64,000 nucleotides of DNA from Chryseobacterium antibioticum (GCF_012927325.1 NZ_JABBGI010000002.1:206506-270505), one strand, 5' to 3'; shown: positions 44,689 to 53,257, counted from the stretch's first letter. Notes: generated from the letters alone by a model not told the origin. Made by a program: numbers and translations.

Positions 44689-46229
44689 TTCAGTTGTTTT
44701 TTTAAATTCTTTTTAAGTATTTTTCCTGTGGCGCTTAAGGGCATCTCATCTATAAATTCTATGATTCTCGGATATTTGTACTGGGCAATTCTTTCTTTTG
44801 TCCATAGCCTGATATCTTCTTCGGAAGCCTTGCTTTCTTTTTTCCTCACCACAAATGCTTTAATTTCTTCCCCTAGTTTTTCATCATCGATGCCAATAAT
44901 GGCAACCATAGAAATATCAGGATTTCTCATCATCACTTCTTCTACTTCGCGCGGATAAACATTCATTCCGCCTCGGATAATCATTTCTTTTTTCCGGTCT
45001 ACAATGAAGAAAAAACCGTCTTCATCTTTTACAGCAATATCTCCGGAAAACAGCCAGCCATTTTTCAGAACTTCTTCTGTTTCTGTAGGCTTTTTGTAAT
45101 AGGCTTTCATTACATTGGGACCGCGATAGATGAGTTCCCCTTTTTCGCCAACGGGGAGTTCATTGCGGTGATCATCTACAATCTTTACGTCAACTCCCCA
45201 AATGGGAGTTCCTATAGAACCTGGTTTTCTACCAACTTCCAACTGATTGAACGTTACCACAGGAGAGCCTTCAGACATTCCATATCCTTCGAAAATCGGA
45301 ACTCCGAAACGGTCTTCGAATTCATTAATTATTTTTACAGGAAGAGAAGCTCCACCGGAAAGGCATATCCTTAATTTTTTAATAATATTTCTGTTTTCTT
45401 CAGTATCTTCCTCATTGAGAAGGGTCCAGTACATGGATGGAACACCAGCAAAAATTTTGACCTCAAAATGGTCAATAATCCGGTAAACTGTTTTTGCCTC
45501 AAATTTTGGCAGCAGAATAAGGTGAAGTGATTTTCGGATTCCGGCAAGCATCATGACCGTTAGCCCAAAAATGTGAAATAATGGTAAAACAACAAGTTGC
45601 CCTTCAAATTCAGAAGACGCCACGATTGCAGTACTGGCTTCTGCATTGGTAAAAAGATTAATGTGTGAAAGTTCTGCACCTTTAGGTTTTCCAGTAGTTC
45701 CGGAAGTATAAATGATAACGGCTGTATCTTCTGATGAAGTTGTGTAAGATTCAAAATCTGTGTCTTCATCTTTTATTAAATCATCAAAATTCTGAATATC
45801 TTCTGCTATATTGCCGATGCTGATAAAATCTTTGCATGATTCGGTTTTATCAAATCCTTCTTTTCCGAATTTTCCTGTCGGCAGTTCCGGAGTCCCTTCG
45901 AAACATAAAAACATGGTACTGTCGGAATCAGAAAGGTGATAAGCTACTTCTTCAGGTTTAAGAAAAATACTCAGCGGAACAACAGCTGCTCCGGTTTTTA
46001 ATATCCCGAAAAAAATAATCGGGAATTGAAGATTATTAGGACAGAGCAAAGCGACATTGTTACCATAGCCGATTCCTTTTTTTGTAAGGGCATTGGCGGT
46101 TTGACAAATTTTCTCATGGAGAGTTTTATAACTTAAAGTAACTTCACCAAGACTTAAGGCAGGTTTTTCAGGATTTCTTTTTGCAATTTGTTCTACTAAA
46201 ATTGATAAATTCAGCATATTTTTGTTCAT
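44685..46229 (-). CDS. AMP-dependent acyl-CoA ligase (fatty-acid--CoA ligase type)
   Basis: Activates a carboxylic acid with ATP and CoA, in the ANL superfamily. The 514-residue protein has the P-loop-like motif IIYTSGTTGKPKGAEL (about 172), GYGMSEGSPVVTF, the hinge region YRGPNVMKAYYKKP followed by GWLFSGDIAVKDEDG, DRKKEMIIRGGMNVYPREVE, and the C-terminal catalytic Lys in PLSATGKILKKNL. Length and motifs fit medium- to long-chain fatty-acyl-CoA synthetases. It is the first gene of the operon, so released acyl groups would be fed into beta-oxidation or lipid synthesis. Confidence 0.92.
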   Translation of the reverse strand: MNKNMLNLSILVEQIAKRNPEKPALSLGEVTLSYKTLHEKICQTANALTKKGIGYGNNVALLCPNNLQFPIIFFGILKTGAAVVPLSIFLKPEEVAYHLSDSDSTMFLCFEGTPELPTGKFGKEGFDKTESCKDFISIGNIAEDIQNFDDLIKDEDTDFESYTTSSEDTAVIIYTSGTTGKPKGAELSHINLFTNAEASTAIVASSEFEGQLVVLPLFHIFGLTVMMLAGIRKSLHLILLPKFEAKTVYRIIDHFEVKIFAGVPSMYWTLLNEEDTEENRNIIKKLRICLSGGASLPVKIINEFEDRFGVPIFEGYGMSEGSPVVTFNQLEVGRKPGSIGTPIWGVDVKIVDDHRNELPVGEKGELIYRGPNVMKAYYKKPTETEEVLKNGWLFSGDIAVKDEDGFFFIVDRKKEMIIRGGMNVYPREVEEVMMRNPDISMVAIIGIDDEKLGEEIKAFVVRKKESKASEEDIRLWTKERIAQYKYPRIIEFIDEMPLSATGKILKKNLKKQLK

Positions 46230-46295
46230 ATTAAGTTAATATTGATATGAAATCCCTTTAACCAAGGTAGTTTTCACATCAACTAATCTTAACTC

Positions 46296-46303
46296 CAAAT
46301 TAA
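46296..46303 (-). promoter_or_regulatory. -7 element of the acyl-CoA ligase operon
   Basis: TTAATTTG on the minus strand is one base from the TANNTTTG consensus. There is no good -33 box. The distal side is occupied, 19 bases away, by the 21-bp direct repeats, the layout of an activator-dependent promoter. Confidence 0.5.
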
Positions 46304-46322
46304 TGATATGCTGAATAGGTGC

Positions 46323-46363
46323 TGACACGAAAAAGGAATTCCGTGATACGAAAAGGGAATTTT
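46323..46363 (-). promoter_or_regulatory. Tandem 21-bp direct repeats, probable AraC-regulator boxes (site 1)
   Basis: Plus-strand TGACACGAAAAAGGAATT starts at 46323 and TGATACGAAAAGGGAATT at 46344, exactly 21 bases (two helical turns) apart. The same pair occurs upstream of the esterase gene at 48496. Both lie about 20 bases upstream of a -7 element. Direct repeats with this spacing are what AraC-family activators bind. Confidence 0.75.
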
Positions 46364-46444
46364 TTCAACGTGTATAAAAACAAAATCGCCCATAAACGAC
46401 AATATAGCTATCATTTATAAGGCGATATATAAAAGTGTTTAATT

Positions 46445-47320
46445 TTATAGACGTTCTTCAGAAGGAAGCTTCCCGAAATAGCGGAGATAGAGTTGTGAAA
46501 AATGACCGCGGTTATTATACCCAATAAAGTCGCTGATCTCTCCAACCGATTTTTCGGTTTTCAGAAGCATAGATCTAGCCATTTCCATTCTTGCTTTAAT
46601 GATGTATTGATGTATAGGTAACTGTGTATAATCCTTAAATCCTTTTTTCAGATCACAGCTATTGAGCCCACAGTAACGGCTGATTTCCTTGATAGCCAGG
46701 CTCTGGAATGCATTAGTATCAACAAAATCTTTAGCCAGTTTTATTTTATCTTCCAATGCCTTTTTGTGTTCGAACGTTTTTTCTTCTGAAAGCAGATAAT
46801 GTATCCAGTAACTTAGAAATTCAAGAATTTTGCTTTCAAGAATAATGGTGCATGAAGCATCATCAAAAGGAGTATCAAAAATAGTTTTGAGTTTTTCCTG
46901 GCTCAGATAATTACGCTGGGCATTTTCCAGCTTCTCTTTCAACAGCCCATTATCTTTTGGGAAAATACTTTCCGGTACAAAAATCCTTATCCCATCAATA
47001 TCGGTAGTATTGTGTTCGAATTCTTTTTCATCATATATAAAATTACTGCTGATCTTCCCTTCTTTATTGATTCGGAAATCCATCATTCCGTTATCTCCAA
47101 CTTTATGCGGGGAATGAAAAATGGTTTCCTCATGGAAGTTCCATTTTCCACGGAAAAAATGAAAATTTTTATTATTGAAAAGAATCAGCTTCCCACTCCC
47201 CAAATCTGATGGCATTTCCAGAATAGTAGAATTCAAGAAATTTTTCTCACCAAATCTGTAATCCTGAACCAGACCTTGTTTAAAACCGTCTGCTTCAAGA
47301 TAAGGAAGAATTAATTCCAT
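46445..47320 (-). CDS. AraC family transcriptional regulator
   Basis: A 291-residue regulator: an N-terminal sensing region of unknown ligand (about 1-185) and a C-terminal AraC/XylS domain (about 190-291) with two helix-turn-helix units (LAIKEISRYCGLNSCDLKKGFKDY and KSVGEISDFIGYNNRGHFSQLYLRYFGKLPSEE). It lies between the acyl-CoA ligase operon and the third esterase, all on the same strand. Both of those units carry a matching pair of direct repeats, so it is the natural candidate to control them. Confidence 0.92.
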   Translation of the reverse strand: MELILPYLEADGFKQGLVQDYRFGEKNFLNSTILEMPSDLGSGKLILFNNKNFHFFRGKWNFHEETIFHSPHKVGDNGMMDFRINKEGKISSNFIYDEKEFEHNTTDIDGIRIFVPESIFPKDNGLLKEKLENAQRNYLSQEKLKTIFDTPFDDASCTIILESKILEFLSYWIHYLLSEEKTFEHKKALEDKIKLAKDFVDTNAFQSLAIKEISRYCGLNSCDLKKGFKDYTQLPIHQYIIKARMEMARSMLLKTEKSVGEISDFIGYNNRGHFSQLYLRYFGKLPSEERL

Positions 47321-47500
47321 AAGGGGTATTTATTTGTAAGGCAAGTTAATAAAAATTAAATACATGACAAATATCATGTTTTTATAAGAGTATGAAGTGT
47401 AACTGATCTAAAGTCTCTCCATGTATGTCTATTCCCTATCAATATTCAGTAAATCTAAAAATATTATGTTTTATTGCTCCTTTTACTTACAGGTGGTAAA

Positions 47501-48496
47501 TTATTTAAGAAATTGCTTCATTGCTCTCAACGTGATTTCCATGCTGCCGGGAAGCGGCATTCCGTGGGCATATCCTGCAAAAAAATGAAGTTCGGTAAAA
47601 TTACCTGCCTTTATCAACCGGTCTGTGTAAGCCAGCCCGCTATCCCGCAAAGGATCTGCTCCGGCTACAAAAATCACTGTTGGCGGAAGATTTGAAACAT
47701 CTTCAATATTTCCTGGCAGGATGTATTTTTCTTTTGAATTTCTGTTTTTCCCCATGTAAAACTTTTTTATAATGGGGAAATCATCACTTTTGAGACCTGG
47801 AATTCTTTTTAATTCAATGACAGATGGATATTTCATTTCGAAATCACCCGGAGGAATTTCCAGAACCTGCAAACTGATTTTAGGGCCTTTCTGATCTCTT
47901 GCATATTGTGCCAAACCTCCTGATATACCAGCTCCTGCACTCACTCCTCCAACGGCAAGCAGTTTGGGGTTCCCCCCAATACTTTCTGCATTTTTATTCG
48001 CCCATAATAAAGAAGCATAGGCATCGTGAAGTGCTGCCGGAAAAGGGTTTTCAGGAGCAAAACGGTAATCAACATTAATAACAAGGATATTCCCTTTCTG
48101 TGTATAGTCTGCACATTTCTGATGATCCCATTTTGGTGTTCCATAGATAAAACCACCCCCATGGAACCATAGAAACATGGGAAGATTTTTCGCGTTTTTA
48201 GGTTTGTAAATTGTGACGGGAATTTCAGGATCTTTTGTAGTAAATCCAGGAATTTTAGAATGAACCACCTCAACGCTATCTTTGTTTTTCAGTTCAGGCC
48301 AAGGCATTTCTGAATCAATTTTACGCTGTTTTTTGATTTCTTCCAGTGTAATATCCTTAATCAGAGTATTAACCATAGGACCAAACTGGGGCAGTAATCT
48401 CTTTTCTACTTCCTGAAGGGTAAGCGGATGATATTGCTGTGCAGTTGACCAACCAGAGATCAGGAAAAGTATTAAGAATAAAATGTGTTTTTTCAT
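47501..48496 (-). CDS. Secreted alpha/beta hydrolase (HSL family esterase)
   Basis: A 331-residue carboxylesterase with a signal peptide (KKHILFLILFLISGWSTAQ). The hormone-sensitive lipase motif HGGGFIYG (oxyanion hole, about 120) and nucleophile elbow GGVSAGAGIS (about 190) are intact, with the acid in FVAGADPLRDSG (about 285) and the His in AGYAHGMPL (about 315). It is the third esterase of the locus. Its own promoter carries the same direct repeats as the acyl-CoA ligase operon, so it belongs to the same regulon. Confidence 0.91.
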   Translation of the reverse strand: MKKHILFLILFLISGWSTAQQYHPLTLQEVEKRLLPQFGPMVNTLIKDITLEEIKKQRKIDSEMPWPELKNKDSVEVVHSKIPGFTTKDPEIPVTIYKPKNAKNLPMFLWFHGGGFIYGTPKWDHQKCADYTQKGNILVINVDYRFAPENPFPAALHDAYASLLWANKNAESIGGNPKLLAVGGVSAGAGISGGLAQYARDQKGPKISLQVLEIPPGDFEMKYPSVIELKRIPGLKSDDFPIIKKFYMGKNRNSKEKYILPGNIEDVSNLPPTVIFVAGADPLRDSGLAYTDRLIKAGNFTELHFFAGYAHGMPLPGSMEITLRAMKQFLK

Positions 48497-48525
48497 AATA
48501 ACAATACTATAGAATTGTATTCCTT

Positions 48526-48533
48526 CAAAAGTA
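48526..48533 (-). promoter_or_regulatory. -7 element of the secreted esterase gene
   Basis: TACTTTTG on the minus strand is a full TANNTTTG match, 30 bases before the start codon. As at site 1, the -33 box is missing and direct repeats begin 20 bases further upstream. Confidence 0.65.
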
Positions 48534-48553
48534 ATACTATGCTTATCACCGGA

Positions 48554-48595
48554 TGATACGAAAAAGAAATTTTATGATACGAAAAGGGAAATTTT
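48554..48595 (-). promoter_or_regulatory. Tandem 21-bp direct repeats, probable AraC-regulator boxes (site 2)
   Basis: TGATACGAAAAAGAAATTTTA starts at 48554 and TGATACGAAAAGGGAAATTTT at 48575 (plus strand), 21 bases apart. They match site 1 at 46323-46363 in sequence, spacing and distance to the -7 element. Confidence 0.75.
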
Positions 48596-48770
48596 TATAC
48601 CCTCCAATACATCCCCTTTTTCACTACCCTTACTAATTAATAACCTTTGTAATTAAGCATTTTGAGATCAAATACCAGTCACTCTCCACGGTATACAATG
48701 TCATGTTCAGTTGAATAGAATTAAAAACTATTACAACATTGATCACATTGCTTTTTTATAACTAAACCAC

Positions 48771-49316
48771 TATGGACTTAAAGTCCATAGGTTTGGTTTG
48801 TGGACTTAAAGTCCACGATTCGAGTATTACTACTCAATGATAAAATTACTTTGGTCTTGATCAGTTGGGTTTCGATGATGTTCCAAATACTCGTTAAGCA
48901 TTTCATCCGTAATATTGCCAGTGCTCCAACAACCAAATCCTATTGCCCAAAAATGACGTCCCCAATAACGTTGTTTCAATTCAGGAAATTCAATTTGAAG
49001 TTTCCTAGAGCTTCGACCTTTGAATAGTTTAACAAGACTACTTATATCTTGATTAGGGCGATATTCTATATGCATATGAACATGATCTTTAGAGACAACT
49101 CCTTTCAAAATTCTAATATCTTCTGCCTGGCAAATTTGAAGCAAAATACTACGACAGCGTAATTTAATATCACCCTCCAATACTGGAAAACGATATTTAG
49201 TAACCCATACAATATGTGCTGTTAACCTACTTACACTATGACCATTGCTACGTTGATAATCCACAAAACAAAGATAACATTTTTAGAAACTGAAAGTAAA
49301 ATGCACTAAAGTGCAT
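48771..49316 (-). mobile_element. IS200/IS605-type insertion sequence, apparently intact
   Basis: A single transposase gene is flanked by short hairpins instead of terminal inverted repeats. The 3' side (low coordinates) has two: TATGGACTT-A-AAGTCCATA (48771-48789) and GTGGACTT-A-AAGTCCAC (48800-48816). The 5' side has ATGCACT-AA-AGTGCAT (49301-49316). This fits the subterminal hairpins recognised by Y1 transposases. Exact cleavage ends cannot be set from one copy, so the borders given are the outer hairpin edges. Confidence 0.8.
48830..49264 (-). CDS. tnpA: IS200/IS605 family transposase (Y1, HUH)
   Basis: A single-strand-specific transposase of 144 residues, the normal length for IS200 TnpA. 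The HUH metal motif is in SKDHVHMHIEY (H61-V-H63-M-H65) and the nucleophilic Tyr is Y126 in NEYLEHH. The N-terminus (HSVSRLTAHIVWVTKYRFPVL) and the segment YWGRHFWAIGFGCWSTGNIT are typical. No tnpB accessory gene is present. The gene is full length with subterminal hairpins on both sides, so the element may still move. Confidence 0.93.
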   Translation of the reverse strand: MDYQRSNGHSVSRLTAHIVWVTKYRFPVLEGDIKLRCRSILLQICQAEDIRILKGVVSKDHVHMHIEYRPNQDISSLVKLFKGRSSRKLQIEFPELKQRYWGRHFWAIGFGCWSTGNITDEMLNEYLEHHRNPTDQDQSNFIIE

Positions 49317-49659
49317 AGTTTTAACTATTTCTGAGACCAATAAAATTAATGAAATTCCAAATTTCGCCATTCATTTACACATTGTTTATCAGCTGTTTAT
49401 GTATGATTACGTTTGCTGATCTATTTTTTTCATAGAAGAAAATATACCTTTGTAATCTTGTATATACTAAACAATTTTAGGTATTGGAAATAATTCTCCG
49501 GCTCGTATTTAGAGACCTTTAGGGCCTTAAATAGAAATGCTGATTTGCCATATAATACGTTAATAAATATATAAGTAAAAACACAAATTTTGTATAACAA
49601 ACATAAATGATGATTAAAATGCTAAATAATCAAGTCTATTATGGTATTAAAAATAAGCC
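49265..49659. other. Intergenic region upstream of the first helix-turn-helix pair
   Basis: After the IS hairpin this is AT-rich, with no supported ORF. TACCTTTG at 49445-49452 is a good -7 match, but the nearest TTTG (49412-49415) is 29 bases away, too far for a standard -33 box. A palindrome ACAAATTTTGT lies near 49581-49591. Confidence 0.4.
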
Positions 49660-50094
49660 ATGAACTTCAAGGAAATACATATAGGAACTCTTATCAGTCA
49701 GCGCAGCGCAGAATGTAAGATAGAAATGCTTCGTATCTGTAACTTTTTTAAATGTACTGAAGCCGATATTGAAAAAATGTTGATACAGGAAAATCTTTCA
49801 ACGGATGTAGTATTAAAATGGTGCAAATTATTAGACTACGATTTCTTTAGAATCTACTCTCATCATTTAATGTTATACTCTTCTCAGTCTTCAACAGTGA
49901 AGTATAATAATGAATCTGGTAAAGAGAAATCATTACTGCCTGAATTTCGGAAAAACATTTACACTAAAGAAATTATTGACTTCATTCTAGAACTTGTTGA
50001 AACCGGGAAAAAAAGTAAATATCAAGTAATAAATGAGTACAAAATTCCTAAAACCACATTATATAGATGGATAGAAAAGTACAGGAAAGAGTAA
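49660..50094 (+). CDS. Helix-turn-helix protein A of a two-gene pair (copy 1)
   Basis: A 144-residue protein whose C-terminal 45 residues form a transposase-like helix-turn-helix (EIIDFILELVETGKKSKYQVINEYKIPKTTLYRWIEKYRK). The N-terminal part (INIGTLI-like opening, then MLRICNFFKCTEADIEKMLIQENLSTDVVLKWCKLLDYDFFRIYS) resembles a second, Xre-like helical unit. It is clearly homologous to the gene at 60565. Such proteins may be regulators or leftovers of IS3-type first ORFs; I see no catalytic transposase partner, so a regulatory role is more likely. It overlaps its partner by 28 bases. Confidence 0.78.
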   Translation: MNFKEIHIGTLISQRSAECKIEMLRICNFFKCTEADIEKMLIQENLSTDVVLKWCKLLDYDFFRIYSHHLMLYSSQSSTVKYNNESGKEKSLLPEFRKNIYTKEIIDFILELVETGKKSKYQVINEYKIPKTTLYRWIEKYRKE

Positions 50095-50423
50095 AACCGG
50101 ATTATAAAAGAATATACTCAGATCTAATAGAATTAAAGCATCCTGAAAAGAAGGAAAAATGCAAAAAAATATTATCTAAAGAACAGTTATCCAGCATCGA
50201 CATTATTAGAATTAATGCTATTATTTTCGGGAATAATACGAAAAACATTTCCCTCAACCAGAGACACCGTTCGTATGATGATGAAACTGTACAAAAGATC
50301 CTGGATTATCAAAAGAACAACAAGCTAAGTAACAACCAGGTAGCTAAACATTTTAAACTCAGCAGAAATACTGTTACAAAATGGAAAAAAATTTATGGTT
50401 TAAAATATCTGAAAGGTGAATGA
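50067..50423 (+). CDS. Helix-turn-helix protein B of a two-gene pair (copy 1)
   Basis: A 118-residue basic protein. The N-terminal half (DYKRIYSDLIELKHPEKKEKCKKILSKEQLSSIDIIRIN) is helical. The C-terminal half is a helix-turn-helix (SYDDETVQKILDYQKNNKLSNNQVAKHFKLSRNTVTKWKKIYG). It is homologous to the gene at 61319. It starts inside gene A in another frame; because the second copy has the two genes fully apart, they are separate proteins rather than a frameshift product. Probably DNA-binding; target unknown. Confidence 0.78.
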   Translation: MDRKVQERVKPDYKRIYSDLIELKHPEKKEKCKKILSKEQLSSIDIIRINAIIFGNNTKNISLNQRHRSYDDETVQKILDYQKNNKLSNNQVAKHFKLSRNTVTKWKKIYGLKYLKGE

Positions 50424-50597
50424 TTAGATTTATAGGAAGAAAGCAATGAAAGTGGATTTTCACTTCCCTCCCATCACGCAAAGATGGTATGTATTTCCGA
50501 TCCCAGATATTCTATGGATAAAGAAAAATATTCAGGCACTAGTGAATAGACCCGGCTATTACAATCTGTCTTTATAAGTCTGAATTCCATCTTCTCA

Positions 50598-51122
50598 CTA
50601 TGAAATCAGTTTTTCATATGCATGTATAAAATTTATTAATGCATTTTTTGATTGGGTATCCATTAAAATACCTTCCTCATTGATTTTTCCTTTTATCCCT
50701 GGAATTAAAAGCTTTGTATCAGCAGTGAAATTGGCCATTAATGTTTCCATGATCAACTGTAATTCCAAGTGTCCTTTTTCCCCATTCGCTGACGCTGTAA
50801 TAATTCCTAAAGGTTTTTTTGAAAATACTGTTGTGGAAACGCACCATTCAATTGCATTTTTAAGTCCACTGGGAATACTGAAAACATATTCAGGTGTACA
50901 GATTAAAATACCATCTGCAGCTTCTATTGATTGTCTAAAGTCTACAATTGCTTTTGGAGGTTCGGTAACAGAAAGTTCAGGATCAAAATGGGGTAGTAAT
51001 TTAAGCTCGTTAAAAACGCTCAAGTTAAAAATATCCTTTGTCAGGTCAGCGAATATATCGATGAGTTTTTGATTTGACGAATTGCTGCTTGCACTCCCAT
51101 TTATTACAAAAATATCTTTCAT
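50598..51122 (-). CDS. NADPH-dependent FMN reductase family protein
   Basis: A flavodoxin-fold oxidoreductase of 174 residues that would reduce FMN, quinones or azo compounds with NAD(P)H. Visible marks are the FMN phosphate loop INGSASSNSSNQKL at the N-terminus and the FMN-contact segment CTPEYVFSIPSGLKNAIEWC, a close variant of the usual T-P-E-Y-N-x-S-x-P-G-x-L-K-N-A-x-D-W. The normal family length is 170-190 residues. It is alone on the minus strand next to a broken acetyltransferase gene. Confidence 0.9.
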   Translation of the reverse strand: MKDIFVINGSASSNSSNQKLIDIFADLTKDIFNLSVFNELKLLPHFDPELSVTEPPKAIVDFRQSIEAADGILICTPEYVFSIPSGLKNAIEWCVSTTVFSKKPLGIITASANGEKGHLELQLIMETLMANFTADTKLLIPGIKGKINEEGILMDTQSKNALINFIHAYEKLIS

Positions 51123-51154
51123 ACATTATATTTAATCATTCCTCTTATGGTATT

Positions 51155-51363
51155 TTATATTGCATTTTCATAACAGTTGAAAACTCCTTTTCGAAAACTG
51201 ACAGTTCCTACAAGTTCGCATCCTTTTTTCAGATAAACCATATGGGCTGTTTCATTTAATGAGAAAGCGTCAAACAGGATAGATCGATATTGAGAGTCAA
51301 TTTAACTTCCTCTAATACTTCTGATGCTTGAATTATATCTTTTTGAGTAGCTTTCCTAATCAT
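51155..51363 (-). pseudogene. Remnant of a GNAT family N-acetyltransferase gene
   Basis: The N-terminal end starts at ATG 51363 (MIRKATQKDIIQASEVLEEVK) and stops early. The C-terminal end is in a different frame: SQYRSILFDAFSLNETAHMV followed by YLKKGCELVGTVSFRKGVF and NCYENAI. Both match the two ends of a common Bacteroidota GNAT enzyme (acetyl-CoA-dependent acetyltransferase) of about 150 residues. About 200 bases remain, so the middle, including the acetyl-CoA loop, is deleted and the frame is shifted. Confidence 0.8.
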
Positions 51364-51862
51364 TAAATTATTATATTTTATTCGGGAATTTTTAAATAGT
51401 CATATTGCTTGCTAAAACGACTGCTTCCTATTTTTAGCTAAAATCACTAGCCATGCATTATAGTTCATAATTTACAGCATAGAATTTAGCAATATATTCA
51501 AGCGATAAATTTAGTTAAATCATTTTCTACAGCTTATAAAACTAAATAGTTATTGTCTATAAATTGAGATGATGAATTTAATAAGCCCCATTGTTTCTAC
51601 TATAATTAGGTTACCTGTTGTTGCTACAACGTAATCTAAAAATAATTACAGGATTAATAAGCCCTTCAAACCTTTTTGTTGAGTAATCTGGAGCATAAAA
51701 GCTGACTGAAATGTTTGATACAGAGCTGCTGAAGATAGAAACAAAGAAATAATTCTAAAAAACATCGATTTTCCGCAAATAATATTTTCAGGTATGGAGA
51801 TATTTTCTATCTTTGCCAAAGTCTTTTAGAAAGTACTTTTTATCGGACAAACCTTTAAATAA
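51364..51862. other. Gene-free region before tRNA-Ala
   Basis: AT-rich, with no supported ORF or repeat. TATCTTTG at 51808-51815 is a full -7 match 47 bases before the tRNA and is its likely promoter; the expected -33 position carries only TTTT. Confidence 0.5.
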
Positions 51863-51936
51863 GGGGGATTGGCGCAGTTGGCTAGCGCGTTTGACTGGCA
51901 GTCAAAAGGTCACGGGTTCGAATCCCGTATTCTCCA
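51863..51936 (+). tRNA. tRNA-Ala, anticodon GGC
   Basis: A full cloverleaf can be drawn. The acceptor stem is GGGGGAT with ATTCTCC, including the G3-U70 pair that marks alanine tRNAs; the D stem is GCGC/GCGC. The anticodon stem TTTGA/TCAAA has loop CTGGCAG (anticodon GGC), and the T arm is ACGGG-TTCGAAT-CCCGT. The discriminator base is A and CCA is not encoded. No integrase gene or direct repeat of its 3' end is seen nearby, so there is no sign it served as an integration site within this window. Confidence 0.96.
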
Positions 51937-51972
51937 CAAAGCTGATGAACAAAAACGCTTGAAAAGCTTATG

Positions 51973-52006
51973 AATCCTGTAATTCTTCGGAAATACAGGA
52001 TTTTTT
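51973..52006 (+). terminator. Terminator after tRNA-Ala
   Basis: AATCCTGTA (51973-51981) pairs with TACAGGATT (51994-52002), followed by a T run. The rest of the 328-base gap up to 52264 is AT-rich and shows nothing further that I can support. Confidence 0.88.
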
Positions 52007-52264
52007 AATTTTAGAAGGAATTATCCACCTTTTTTTAAATACGTATAGTTTTGCCGCAATTTCATAGCGGTTATTATCGTTTTTAAAAAAATATAACAAT
52101 TAAAATGATTATTATTAAAATATTATTGTTCTTTCAGCGTTTTATTAACATATTTTCCCCATCTTGACCAATAATTAAAATCTCAATCACTTTTCTGTTT
52201 CCCTTACGGTAATTTCCTGCATAAAAACTTGATTACTGCACGGATCAAAAAAAAACAATTACTT

Positions 52265-53257
52265 ATGAAATTATTTTCAGTATTAGAAATCAATACATTA
52301 CTAAAGGGTTATATAGTAGGCAGTACTTCACATTCTATTTCCTCTCCAGAGCAAATAGAACTTGCTGGCAATCATCAAATTACCTTTATAGGAAATAAAA
52401 AATACGAGAAACTATGGGCTTGCAGCAAAGCATCCGTAGCTGTGGTAAATCATGACATCTCTATTCATCCTGGCGAAAACAGAGCATTTATAAAAGTTAA
52501 TAATGCCGACCTTGCCATGTCTCAAGTACTGGAATTATTTGCCCCCCTTCACCCCCAATTTGATACCGACATCCATCCTTCTGCATCTGTACATCCTACC
52601 GCAATTGTTGGCAAAGGTGTTCGTATTGGTGCAGGCACCTACATTGGTCCTAATGTACAGCTAGGTGACAACGTAATCATCTACCCCAATGCGACCATTT
52701 TAGATAATAGTATTGTGGGTAAAAGCAGTACGGTATGGAGCGGTGTTGTGATTAGAGAAAACTGCCACATTGGGAAAAATACGATATTGCATCCCAATGC
52801 AATTATCGGCGCAGATGGCTTTGGGTTTAGACCGTGTCCCGAAAGAGGATTGGCAAAAATTCCACAAATTGGGAATGTTGTCATTGGCGACTGGGTAGAA
52901 ATTGGTGCAGGTTCTTGTGTAGACCGTGGTAAATTTAGTTCTACTATTATTGGCGATGGCTGTAAGATTGATAACCTTGTACAAATAGGCCACAATAGCG
53001 TATTGGGCAAATTTTGTATTATGGCAGGCAATAGTGGCCTTGCAGGTAGTGTTACCCTGGGTAATGGTGTTATTATTGGCGGAAGTGCTTCTATTAAAGA
53101 TCATACTACTATTGGCGATGGTGCGATTATAGGTGCTGGATCTGGTGTTGCTGGCGATGTACCCGCAGGTAAAACCTATCTGGGCTACCCTGCAGCTGAA
53201 GCCCGTACTACCCTAAAACAATGGGCTGCCCTTAAAAGGCTTGCGGCAAACAGTTAA
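52265..53257 (+). CDS. UDP-3-O-acyl-glucosamine N-acyltransferase-like protein (LpxD family)
   Basis: An acyltransferase of lipid A synthesis. I start at ATG 52265 ([15 protein letters not shown]) rather than 52229, which adds 12 basic residues. Of 330 residues, about 1-95 form the uridine-binding LpxD N-domain ([30 protein letters not shown]). About 100-310 are left-handed beta-helix hexapeptides ([38 protein letters not shown] with the catalytic His region). The lpxA, lpxC and fabZ genes are absent here, so this is probably a second, stand-alone copy that may modify another glycolipid or vary lipid A. Confidence 0.88.
   Translation: MKLFSVLEINTLLKGYIVGSTSHSISSPEQIELAGNHQITFIGNKKYEKLWACSKASVAVVNHDISIHPGENRAFIKVNNADLAMSQVLELFAPLHPQFDTDIHPSASVHPTAIVGKGVRIGAGTYIGPNVQLGDNVIIYPNATILDNSIVGKSSTVWSGVVIRENCHIGKNTILHPNAIIGADGFGFRPCPERGLAKIPQIGNVVIGDWVEIGAGSCVDRGKFSSTIIGDGCKIDNLVQIGHNSVLGKFCIMAGNSGLAGSVTLGNGVIIGGSASIKDHTTIGDGAIIGAGSGVAGDVPAGKTYLGYPAAEARTTLKQWAALKRLAANS

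Noticed and set aside
49660..50423. Programmed frameshift joining helix-turn-helix genes A and B into one protein
   Set aside because: In the second copy (60565-61654) the two genes are 328 bases apart, and no slippery heptamer is obvious at the overlap.
51863..53257. tRNA-Ala as the attachment site of an integrated element
   Set aside because: No integrase gene and no repeat of the tRNA 3' end were seen within the window.
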